Source of the DNA: a virus
Virus record (IMG/VR): IMGVR_UViG_3300034198_005482
Location: 1 to 29,200 of that record
Reading direction: 5' to 3' (one strand)
DNA: 29,200 bases
Under the pieces are notes generated by a model. The model did no database searches. It saw only the letters and a list, made by a program, of their open reading frames with translations, and was not told the origin of the DNA. Below, piece after piece: positions 22,689 to 29,142 of this stretch; position 1 is the first letter of the stretch; each line of letters starts with the position of its first letter. The translations under genes and the position numbers were made by a program.

Positions 22689-22713
22689 CAAAAAAAGGGG
22701 TGTCTCCACCCCT
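22689..22713 (-). terminator. Strong terminator ending the late operon
   Basis: On the minus strand AGGGGTG-GAGA-CACCCCT forms a perfect 7-bp stem (22707-22713 / 22696-22702) with a 4-nt loop, followed by about 7 T. It lies 25 bp after the metallophosphoesterase stop and 41 bp before the early promoter, insulating late from early transcription. Confidence 0.9.
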
Positions 22714-22737
22714 CAAAACAATTATGAACGCTCGAAT

Positions 22738-23616
22738 TTACAAAGGAAATTTGATACTGTCGATGTTTTTGTAAACTTTTTTATGACCATCTCGCTCGAG
22801 TCTGTCAGATTCGAAGATGAGAATGCGACCTCCTGTCGGTTTAACAGGCGCACCACGCTCAACGTGCCATCCTTTTGAGCCATCACCGTACTCTTCCTTG
22901 TATGTACCTGTGAGCATCAGGTGAATATCCTTATGCTCGTGGCGGTATCCTGTTTTGCTGTGGTATGAGACGGTATCTCTGACATCATTTCGAGCAGCGT
23001 TCTCGTGGATGTGACCCATTGCGAACACATCGAAGTCCTCATACATTTCTAAAGCTCGGGTAAGGTTTAGAGCTCCCTTTGTAACTACACCACCACCACC
23101 TGAGCCATGGAAGTACTTTATCTTGAATGATGATTGTACATTCATATTGAAAGTTTGACGCAATATAATCCAACCACCATAGCCACCGGTGAACACCTGA
23201 GTGCCATTTCGGTAGTTTAGGAGGTCAACGAATCGCTGAAGGATGTCGGTCTCTTGATACTTGATGATTGCGGTCTCATGGTTGCCGTAACCGATGACAG
23301 TAAGCAAGTGAGCATAAGGTGACCACCACTCGACAGCTGTTTCAACGATGCTATCCAGGTACTTTGCATTGTTGTGTTCAGGTCTGATGTCTGATTTGTT
23401 CCCTCTGCGATCTCCGCGACCCTGCATGAGGCAGAAAAAATCGCCATTCACCATGATGGGGATGTTGTGCTCAACACAATAGTCGAGGTCTCTCTTGAGG
23501 ATATTCCAATCACATTTTGGATTGTCCCAATGGAGGTCTGAAAGCATTGCAATCTTGACCTGTTTACCATCCATCTGAATCTCGTGGATGTTTTTTGCGT
23601 GTTTTTTTACAATCAT
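22738..23616 (-). CDS. Calcineurin-like metallophosphoesterase
   Basis: This 292-aa protein has all five metal-binding motifs of the family: DLH (D27, H29), GDFF (D59), GNHE (N112, H113), a His in KYFHGSGGGG, and GHIHE near 205. These proteins hydrolyse phosphoesters in nucleic acids, nucleotides or proteins with two metals. The substrate here cannot be read from sequence; DNA or RNA end processing and signalling-nucleotide removal are both possible. The start is ATG 23616, forming ATGA with the spanin stop; a longer upstream reading would overlap the spanin. It is the last gene before the strong terminator, an odd place for a DNA enzyme. Confidence 0.85.
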   Translation of the reverse strand: MIVKKHAKNIHEIQMDGKQVKIAMLSDLHWDNPKCDWNILKRDLDYCVEHNIPIMVNGDFFCLMQGRGDRRGNKSDIRPEHNNAKYLDSIVETAVEWWSPYAHLLTVIGYGNHETAIIKYQETDILQRFVDLLNYRNGTQVFTGGYGGWIILRQTFNMNVQSSFKIKYFHGSGGGGVVTKGALNLTRALEMYEDFDVFAMGHIHENAARNDVRDTVSYHSKTGYRHEHKDIHLMLTGTYKEEYGDGSKGWHVERGAPVKPTGGRILIFESDRLERDGHKKVYKNIDSIKFPL

Positions 23617-24044
23617 ATTTGTGTTTTGGAGTACCTGAAGAGGTACATGGTTCCCATTCCTATCACAAAGCCGAGAATCAGCACCCAAAAAACAGGCTTT
23701 TCTCGTTGGCTTTTGTACTTTGCCACCTCAACCTTCTGCACTTGGCGGATGGTGTCACGCTTGAGGCGATATTCTATGCGTGTTTGCCACCTTGTTTGAG
23801 GCACATAGGATGTCTTGTATTGAATTATCGTGTCCTTGGTGGTGTGATAGTATTCATACACTATTTGATTGTCTCTAATGACAGGAAATGAGTCGATAGT
23901 TGTGATGCGAATGGTATCACCAACATCCTCGCATCGATATCCTTTCTTAATCGCCTTATTTATATGGTAATTAACACCGCATCCTGTCACAATTATTGTA
24001 AGAATTAGTGACAAAATAAGGTTATAGGTTGAAAGTTTTTTCAT
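23613..24044 (-). CDS. Putative unimolecular spanin (u-spanin)
   Basis: This 143-aa protein has a signal peptide with a lipobox at IIVTGC (lipidated C22), a strand-rich periplasmic middle with repeated DTI words (~43-100), and one C-terminal membrane span (~118-136, VFWVLILGFVIGMGTMYLF) with a short basic cytoplasmic tail. An outer-membrane lipid anchor and an inner-membrane anchor on one chain is the design of u-spanins such as T1 gp11 (~131 aa), which fuse the two membranes in the last step of lysis. It lies beside the holin and endolysin genes, as expected. It was recognised by topology, not sequence identity; fusion is not proven. Confidence 0.7.
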   Translation of the reverse strand: MKKLSTYNLILSLILTIIVTGCGVNYHINKAIKKGYRCEDVGDTIRITTIDSFPVIRDNQIVYEYYHTTKDTIIQYKTSYVPQTRWQTRIEYRLKRDTIRQVQKVEVAKYKSQREKPVFWVLILGFVIGMGTMYLFRYSKTQI

Positions 24045-24061
24045 TTTTTAAGGTTATAGGC

Positions 24062-24640
24062 TTAAAATTCATTTATTAAGCAATAGCTCACCACCTTCTG
24101 CGCCTTGGTTGCTCTGATAAACGTGCGATATTTATCCATATCATTGACCACTTGGCACCCAGCACTCCACCATCCGATGGTTGCACCTGTGTTATCTGCG
24201 TTGATGTTGTATGTATTTGGATGAAAGTTGATGCCGAAGTATCCGGTCTGAACTTTACCGATTGCCTCGCTCTTGTCATCCTTATCGGTGTCACGATTCA
24301 CTGCAATGGATGCGCTAAGCTGAAGGAGTGCATCAACCTTGCCATTGTGCTTACCGAACTTCCAAAGATTATAGTACCATGAGTCAGCCACTACCACAGC
24401 AGCGCCATCCTTGTTGACCTTCTCGAATTGCTTCAGTGTTGGTGTACCTGGATTGGTGGTACCTGATGCAACTGCAATGAACTGCTCACCTTTAAAGAGA
24501 TAGAACTTGTCATCGAATCGATTCGGTGTGTCTTCATTAGATCGTACACCAAGAATCCAATGTTCTGAAGGAATGCTCTTGAAATTTGGCAGCGTTTTAA
24601 CCTTGTCGAGTAGCTGCTTGTCGGTATATGCTCTGACCAT
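24062..24640 (-). CDS. Endolysin, L,D-transpeptidase/YkuD-like
   Basis: This 192-aa protein has a C-terminal catalytic part with a His (NFHPNTYN, H140) followed by WWSAGCQVV (S159-A-G-C162). That matches the H...S-x-G-C motif of L,D-transpeptidase-like peptidoglycan enzymes, and I recall the WSAGCQV form in lysis genes of other Bacteroidota phages. The N-terminal ~100 residues may bind the cell wall. With no signal peptide it needs the holin encoded upstream to reach the wall. It would cut or rearrange cross-links; no lysozyme or amidase gene was found. An inverted repeat lies just before its ATG. Confidence 0.65.
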   Translation of the reverse strand: MVRAYTDKQLLDKVKTLPNFKSIPSEHWILGVRSNEDTPNRFDDKFYLFKGEQFIAVASGTTNPGTPTLKQFEKVNKDGAAVVVADSWYYNLWKFGKHNGKVDALLQLSASIAVNRDTDKDDKSEAIGKVQTGYFGINFHPNTYNINADNTGATIGWWSAGCQVVNDMDKYRTFIRATKAQKVVSYCLINEF

Positions 24641-24641
24641 T

Positions 24642-24671
24642 TGTCCAGTTTTTTGTCCGTTTTACTGGACA
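24642..24671 (-). promoter_or_regulatory. Hairpin at the endolysin start
   Basis: In the minus-strand mRNA TGTCCAG (24665-24671) and CTGGACA (24642-24648) pair over 7 bp with a 16-nt A-rich loop. The stem ends one base before the endolysin ATG, so it could hide the ribosome-binding region or, by exposing the A-rich loop, help initiation. It may also be a binding site for a regulator. Confidence 0.5.
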
Positions 24672-24699
24672 TTTTAAGTATTTTTCTCCTCAATTAAGT

Positions 24700-24733
24700 A
24701 AATAACCCCAGCAACATATCACCGGGGATTTTT
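24700..24733. terminator. Weak terminator-like hairpin after the holin gene
   Basis: CCCC (24706-24709) and GGGG (24724-24727) can pair, extended by two pairs including a G-U on the minus strand. The T-run is clear only on the plus strand (ATTTTT); on the minus strand it is a looser TTATTTACTT. It might reduce transcription between holin and endolysin. Confidence 0.3.
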
Positions 24734-24774
24734 CGGTTTAATCGGTTTACTCAACCAATAACTTGCACCGTCAG

Positions 24775-25200
24775 TTACTTCCAACCATCCAACTCTTCCT
24801 TGGACCTGGTCACAAATTTGCGCATTGCTGCGAGTATATTCTTTCCTGTTACACTTTCATAGCTTTCGTTGATGCTCTTGACCTCAACCACTACGCAAAA
24901 GAATGCAACAAATTTGGTCATGATAAGCTCAACCGAAATAAAGTGAGCGATGATATCACCAGCAATGAACTTCTCAATCAAGAATGTGAACACAATACCA
25001 CCCGAATAAAGTGTTGCCTTACCAAGTGTGTCACTCAATCTGCGTGACTTGAATGATACCCATCCGTTTTTCTTTACCGAGCGCCAAACTCCGAAGATGG
25101 TGTCAATGAATATGGCGAGGATGGCAACCAATACCAATGGCTGAACCGGTGCGAGTACTGTGAACAATGAAGCGAAGATTGCGAGTGTGGTTTGTTTCAT
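24775..25200 (-). CDS. Holin
   Basis: This 141-aa membrane protein has about three hydrophobic segments: residues ~5-37 (IFASLFTVLAPVQPLVLVAI), a second (ATLYSGGIVFTFLIEKFIA) and a third (LIMTKFVAFFCVVVEVKSIN). A polar VKKNGW-KSRRLSDTLGK loop lies between the first two. The FIDTIFGVWRS, SRRLSDTLGK and VEVKSINESYE segments fit the phage_holin_4 type. It would form holes in the inner membrane and release the endolysin. Its ATG shares one base with the previous stop. Confidence 0.75.
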   Translation of the reverse strand: MKQTTLAIFASLFTVLAPVQPLVLVAILAIFIDTIFGVWRSVKKNGWVSFKSRRLSDTLGKATLYSGGIVFTFLIEKFIAGDIIAHFISVELIMTKFVAFFCVVVEVKSINESYESVTGKNILAAMRKFVTRSKEELDGWK

Positions 25201-25766
25201 CAGATGACGAGAATTTGATTGTTGTATCCGTTGTTGCGTGGATATCCGCAGTTCCAGGTACCATCCATGAAGCAGTCACCGATGCACTGATTGCATTCGA
25301 TTTGTGGTCGAAGGTCAGTGTCACGATTCTCGTGGCTGATGAAGATAGGATACTCAGCTCGGTTCTTGACAAGGTATCTGATGAGGCGCATCTCAAAGAA
25401 TGAAGCCTTCTGAGCATAGTGTTCCATGCCGAATGCCACCTCGGAGCGAGATACACTTGATGAGTTGTCACCGAATTGAGTTTGTAGACCCTTGTTCTTG
25501 AGCTGATATGTCAACCCGAATACAGCATCCTCAGCCGAGCGCCATGCGATGACAGGCTGAATGAATGTGACGAGTGTCTCTTCCTCAGGTGTGAGTGTTT
25601 GGTCATTGTATGCCTCAAGCAAATGGTTGTAGAATACGGTGCCAAGTATCGGCATCACTCTAAGCTGTGCTTGAGTTGCCACATATGGGAACACATCAGT
25701 CACATCCACATTGGCTGTGATGGGTGTGTTGGTCTTGAGATAGTTTTCGGTGATGAAGTACAGCAT
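25200..25766 (-). CDS. Head-tail connector / adaptor protein (DUF6712-like)
   Basis: This 188-aa protein follows the portal directly (TAATG overlap). It resembles the DUF6712 adaptors of Bacteroidota phages: VFPYVATQAQLRVMPILGTV, then TLVTFIQPVIAWRSAEDAVF and FFEMRLIRYLVKN. Such proteins form the ring under the portal. The C-terminus holds an unusual Cys cluster (IECNQCIGDCFMDGTWNCGY, spacing C-x2-C-x3-C-x7-C) that could bind a metal ion. Confidence 0.65.
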   Translation of the reverse strand: MLYFITENYLKTNTPITANVDVTDVFPYVATQAQLRVMPILGTVFYNHLLEAYNDQTLTPEEETLVTFIQPVIAWRSAEDAVFGLTYQLKNKGLQTQFGDNSSSVSRSEVAFGMEHYAQKASFFEMRLIRYLVKNRAEYPIFISHENRDTDLRPQIECNQCIGDCFMDGTWNCGYPRNNGYNNQILVI

Positions 25767-27097
25767 TAGACTTGAGGTGTTTGTGTTTGTGCGGCTTGAG
25801 TAGCGGTGACATCACCACCTTCAATCGGTCCAAGTGATGCGAGTGCTCTGACTTCATTGATAGTCATCTGCTCAAGGACCTTGGTTGCCACCAATGGACT
25901 CATTGCATTGAGTGCATCTGATGTCTTGGATGCATCGCCATCGATTTCAACGATGGTTTCATTGATGATTTGGAAGTTGTTGATGGTGAACTCAGCCATG
26001 CTCAGCTTGGCAATGTGAAGTATCTCATTGAAGATATCTTGCACTTGCTCTCTGAGTGGCATCACGACATTCTTTTCGAAGATGACGTATGCTTGCTTGA
26101 TATCAGAACCTGAACCGAGTGAGCCTGTTGTGCGCACACCCATGAGTATTGGGTCAATAGTATGGGCAAAACAAATTTGCTCAGTATTCAACCCGGATGC
26201 CTCTTGGAATAGTTTGTCATTCGAGTTGGTTGGTAGGCTCTCAATCTTCGGCAACTGCTCTGCTGAGTTGGCAAAAAATGCAGCGGTCTTGCCAGCGTTC
26301 TGAGCTCCTTTAAGTTTGTCGATGGTTTGGCGCAGTACGTTCTTTTCCTCTTCGCTTTGTGGGCGCTTAGGGAACATAATTGCAAACGATGGAAATATTG
26401 AGTTCTGAATGTTGCTCTTTGCAAAGAACGAAAGCTCGCCCGACAAAAACGCAAAGTTAAGTGCTGAGGAGTATTTCGGCAGCGGATACCAATCTTGCCC
26501 TAAGCACTCGACCTCATAAACAAAAAGCTGTTCACGATCAGTGCATGATGGATGATGCCTCTTGATTTCTTGGATGTCGATGCGAGTCGACCAATCTTCA
26601 CAAATGAAGTACTGATTCTTTTGGCGGCCCTTTCTAACTTTCTCAGGTGAGACATTCTCAGCCCTGGTCATCTTCATCTTGTCATCAAAAAACAAACGGA
26701 AGTACACTCGATTGTGTACAATCAATTGCTCGGTTGTGATTCGAGCTGTCTTTTTGAGCTTGATTTTTTTCTCGAATGTGTATAATTCAAGGAGGTCCTT
26801 CGGTGTTGCGTTCTTGGTCTTGAGTTCAAATCCACCACCAATAACTGCATTTGTTTTGTAGTCCACGATGGCACCATGAAGTGGTGAGCTGTACACCATT
26901 TGATTGAGCAATTGCGGATACATATCATCCTGGCCAAATCTGATTTGATTGGCGGTAGTGTATCGACCATTGACATATGGGAGTGACAGGTTTGCGCCAC
27001 CAACTTTCAAGAATGGTGTGCTGAAAGCATCATAATTGGATGAAATCATCTCAACTGCTTCCTCTTTTTTTGCTCTGAATCTATCGTACCAAGCCAT
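25766..27097 (-). CDS. Portal protein
   Basis: This 443-aa protein is called a portal from size, position (upstream of the connector and downstream of capsid genes) and motifs: an N-terminal WYDRFRAKKEE helix, then DMYPQLLNQMVYSSPLHGAI and TNAVIGGGFELKTKN (wing), IFPSFAIMFPKRPQ, and late IDPILMGVRTTGSLGSGSD, whose GSGSD turn is common in Bacteroidota phage portals. The 12-mer ring is the DNA entry pore and docks the terminase. The C-terminal ~30 residues are Ala/Thr/Gln-rich. Confidence 0.8.
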   Translation of the reverse strand: MAWYDRFRAKKEEAVEMISSNYDAFSTPFLKVGGANLSLPYVNGRYTTANQIRFGQDDMYPQLLNQMVYSSPLHGAIVDYKTNAVIGGGFELKTKNATPKDLLELYTFEKKIKLKKTARITTEQLIVHNRVYFRLFFDDKMKMTRAENVSPEKVRKGRQKNQYFICEDWSTRIDIQEIKRHHPSCTDREQLFVYEVECLGQDWYPLPKYSSALNFAFLSGELSFFAKSNIQNSIFPSFAIMFPKRPQSEEEKNVLRQTIDKLKGAQNAGKTAAFFANSAEQLPKIESLPTNSNDKLFQEASGLNTEQICFAHTIDPILMGVRTTGSLGSGSDIKQAYVIFEKNVVMPLREQVQDIFNEILHIAKLSMAEFTINNFQIINETIVEIDGDASKTSDALNAMSPLVATKVLEQMTINEVRALASLGPIEGGDVTATQAAQTQTPQV

Positions 27098-27100
27098 GTG

Positions 27101-27442
27101 TTAATCGTAAATTGATGAAACTGATGCGCCACTGACAACCATTCTACCCTCCTCAATGACCACTCCTGTGGTATCACTGATTTCGGTTGGCGGTATGGTT
27201 GACTCGTATACGCTGTATGAGTATTGTCCCTTCATTAGTTCTGTATCGATTGGCTCATCCAGGTAGAATAGATTGAATCTCTCAGGATATGGCGACTCAT
27301 CGGTGTTGGTGAAGAGGATTGGGTCGGATGTTGGGTTCATTTCGTTTTGGAATACGAACAAATAGTATGGTGAAGGTAGCGTTGACACTTCCGACAGCGT
27401 CAGCACTATGCTGTTGACCTCACCTTTGTTGATGTATATCAT
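27101..27442 (-). CDS. Small virion-module protein, unknown (113 aa)
   Basis: Starts MIYINKGEVNSIVLTLSEVS and continues PYYLFVFQNEM and SYSVYESTIPP, with an ending EEGRMVVSGASVSSIYD. This pattern recurs in structural modules of Bacteroidota phages, and the strand-rich sequence suggests an Ig- or fibre-like domain. It heads the portal-lysis transcript: the ATG at 27442 lies 5 nt after a bipartite late element. Three bases separate its stop from the portal ATG. Confidence 0.5.
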   Translation of the reverse strand: MIYINKGEVNSIVLTLSEVSTLPSPYYLFVFQNEMNPTSDPILFTNTDESPYPERFNLFYLDEPIDTELMKGQYSYSVYESTIPPTEISDTTGVVIEEGRMVVSGASVSSIYD

Positions 27443-27447
27443 TTGTA

Positions 27448-27474
27448 TATGTTGCAGATAGGTCAAAATTTGTT
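27448..27474 (-). promoter_or_regulatory. Bipartite late-gene element, copy 4
   Basis: On the minus strand: AACAAAT, 11 nt, TGCAACATA, then 5 nt to the ATG at 27442. It lies just downstream (in transcription) of a tandem 19-bp repeat and a terminator, marking the start of a new transcription unit. Confidence 0.5.
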
Positions 27475-27477
27475 CAC

Positions 27478-27537
27478 AATCTATACTCGAGCGGGTATAT
27501 ATGTATAGAAAAACACAAAATCTATACACGAGCGGGT
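27478..27537 (-). repeat. Two 19-bp direct repeats upstream of the portal operon
   Basis: Plus-strand copies AATCTATACTCGAGCGGGT (27478-27496) and AATCTATACACGAGCGGGT (27519-27537) differ at one base and start 41 bp apart, about four helical turns. GTATAG at 27503-27508 forms inverted pairs with CTATAC at 27481-27486 and 27522-27527. On the minus strand each copy ends GTATAGATT, near the Bacteroidota -7 box. Likely operators or tandem promoters; I did not see further copies elsewhere. Confidence 0.6.
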
Positions 27538-27578
27538 GCAATTCTCGTAACAAATACACACCTAAAAATGTTACGAAA

Positions 27579-27605
27579 CAAAAAAGCCACCCCGAAGGAT
27601 GGCTT
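27579..27605 (-). terminator. Strong terminator after the tail-tube gene
   Basis: On the minus strand AAGCCATCC-TTCG-GGGTGGCTT forms a 9-bp stem (one G-U) with a UUCG tetraloop, then five or six T. It lies 24 bp after the tail-tube stop and isolates that gene from the portal operon. Confidence 0.9.
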
Positions 27606-27628
27606 CACAACGAACAGAAAGAAAGTTG

Positions 27629-28147
27629 TTAGATAACTGCTGTGACAGCAGCTGCTTCGATTTCATAAGCAAGAAATTCAACTTCAGACGTCAAGGTAAC
27701 GGAATATTTTGAACCATCCGCACGAGTCACTCCGGAACCTTCACCTGTTGCGGTGAGTTGGAGTTGTGGGAAGTACCAATACTTGCCGTTCATATCCTTA
27801 ACAATTGCCACCAAGTACTGTTGACCTGAACCCAAGATTTTGATTGCTTGAGATTTGTCCTGATCGCGGCGGTGGAACATGAGATTGATGACAGCAGTCA
27901 CATAAGATGAACCATTGATAAGGTCAATCGCTGCTTCCTCAGTATAAGAACCTGTATTTCTACGGATGTCAAATGCTGTGAAGTCAGGAGCACCACCAAC
28001 TAAGGTGATGGCATCGATTGTCCAAGTGTTGGTTGCATCTAAAGTGATACCACTGATGTTGTCTTGCTGATTAATCCAAATCTTCTCAATACCACCTGTA
28101 TTGTTGTCGCAAGATTTCACTATCGACTCGAGGGCACTACATGACAT
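27629..28147 (-). CDS. Major tail (tube) protein
   Basis: This 172-aa protein is placed as the tail tube by size, beta-rich composition and position. It has INQQDNISGITLDATNTW, DFTAFDIRRNTGSYTEE, SYVTAVINLMFHRRDQDKSQ and GKYWYFPQLQLTATGEGSGV, then KYSVTLTSEVEFLAYEI. The EEAAxD and ATGEGSG segments fit tail-tube proteins of Bacteroidota phages. Hexameric rings stack around the tape measure. Terminators on both sides, after the capsid gene and after this gene, set it apart as a single transcription unit, suiting the high dose needed. No copy of the bipartite element precedes it; TAAAATTTG upstream is close to a -7 box. Confidence 0.7.
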   Translation of the reverse strand: MSCSALESIVKSCDNNTGGIEKIWINQQDNISGITLDATNTWTIDAITLVGGAPDFTAFDIRRNTGSYTEEAAIDLINGSSYVTAVINLMFHRRDQDKSQAIKILGSGQQYLVAIVKDMNGKYWYFPQLQLTATGEGSGVTRADGSKYSVTLTSEVEFLAYEIEAAAVTAVI

Positions 28148-28167
28148 AAATTCAAATTTTATCAGTT

Positions 28168-28198
28168 AAAAAAAAAGAGGGGAGTATTTCATCCCCTC
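28168..28198 (-). terminator. Strong terminator after the major capsid gene
   Basis: On the minus strand GAGGGGA-TGAAATAC-TCCCCTC forms a perfect 7-bp stem with an 8-nt loop, followed by nine T. It lies 10 bp after the capsid stop. Confidence 0.9.
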
Positions 28199-28208
28199 AA
28201 AAGGAATC

Positions 28209-29129
28209 CTATGAATAAAGAACGATTTGCGCACCGTTAACATGGTGGAAACCAACTTTCATATTTGCACGAGTACGGATGTACGGCTCAGCAACAGTGT
28301 CAGAAAGGTTGACAGCTTTCAACGCTTTGTCATCACCTTCAGCATCGAATGCGTATAAAAGTGAATCTTTCAAACAAAGTACAGCGTGATCGTTTGGCAT
28401 ACCTTCACAAACAACAACTTTCACACCTAAGTAAGTCAACTCAAGTGGAGTCGTTACATAGGTCATTGTGTTACCTGAAGCAGCAGCCAATTCGTATGCG
28501 TTAGCTACGTTAGTAGAAACATATAAACGTAAGTCAGCTTTTTTGCGGATGATTGCAGCTGGAGCGGCAGCAAATACTTTTGCAAGCTCAGCCAATACAT
28601 TCGATGCAGTTACGGTTGTGTTCGCAACATCGATTACAGTAGCATCAGCTAACAAGCCTTTGATGTAACCATCACAAAGAGCCAAAGTAGCATTTGCACT
28701 CTCAGTGTCACCTTGCCAACGGATAAGCTCGATGTCTTGACCGATTTGCTTAGCCATTTGGTTCCAATAGAAATCCATGAAAGAAGCAACAGTGAAGTCA
28801 CCATTCGAACCTTTTGTCATTTGCAAAGCAACGAATGACTGCTCGAGGTCAAATTGACACACCTGCGCCATAGCGCTTAGGGCACATACGTCGATTTCAA
28901 CTGCGCTCAAGTCATCAGTTGGAGCATCGAATGGGCAAGTTGACGCTTGCAATACGTTACCGAATACGACAGTAGCAAGTTTTGTTTTTGACTTGATACC
29001 TGGTAAGAGGCGGTAGTTTTCTGCGAGGTTCTCTTCTCCTAAATATGCTTTAGAATAGAATGCCTCAGGATTGGCTGCCAATAAAGCTGAAGCATCCACA
29101 TCCAAATCGAATCTTAATTTTTTAGACAT
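28209..29129 (-). CDS. Major capsid protein (HK97 fold)
   Basis: This 306-aa protein has motifs I recall from HK97-fold capsids of Bacteroidota phages: EAFYSKAYLGEENLAENYRL, CPFDAPTDDLSAVEIDVCAL, QVCQFDLEQSFVALQMTKGS and FTVASFMDFYWNQMAKQIGQ, followed by ALCDGYIKGLL. Six Cys residues are spread through the chain, more than usual. Codon use leans to A- and T-ending codons, different from the tail genes and consistent with high expression. The protease 3' end probably lies just upstream; a strong terminator follows. Confidence 0.85.
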   Translation of the reverse strand: MSKKLRFDLDVDASALLAANPEAFYSKAYLGEENLAENYRLLPGIKSKTKLATVVFGNVLQASTCPFDAPTDDLSAVEIDVCALSAMAQVCQFDLEQSFVALQMTKGSNGDFTVASFMDFYWNQMAKQIGQDIELIRWQGDTESANATLALCDGYIKGLLADATVIDVANTTVTASNVLAELAKVFAAAPAAIIRKKADLRLYVSTNVANAYELAAASGNTMTYVTTPLELTYLGVKVVVCEGMPNDHAVLCLKDSLLYAFDAEGDDKALKAVNLSDTVAEPYIRTRANMKVGFHHVNGAQIVLYS

Positions 29130-29142
29130 TGTTATTTGGTTT

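Noticed and set aside
23617-23688. Longer metallophosphoesterase start (24 extra residues)
   Set aside because: It lies inside the spanin gene; ATG 23616 with an ATGA overlap fits the coupling seen throughout the window.
24711-24719. GCAACATAT on the plus strand in the holin-endolysin gap
   Set aside because: Opposite orientation, no AACAAAT partner and no plus-strand gene after it; it forms the loop of a weak hairpin.
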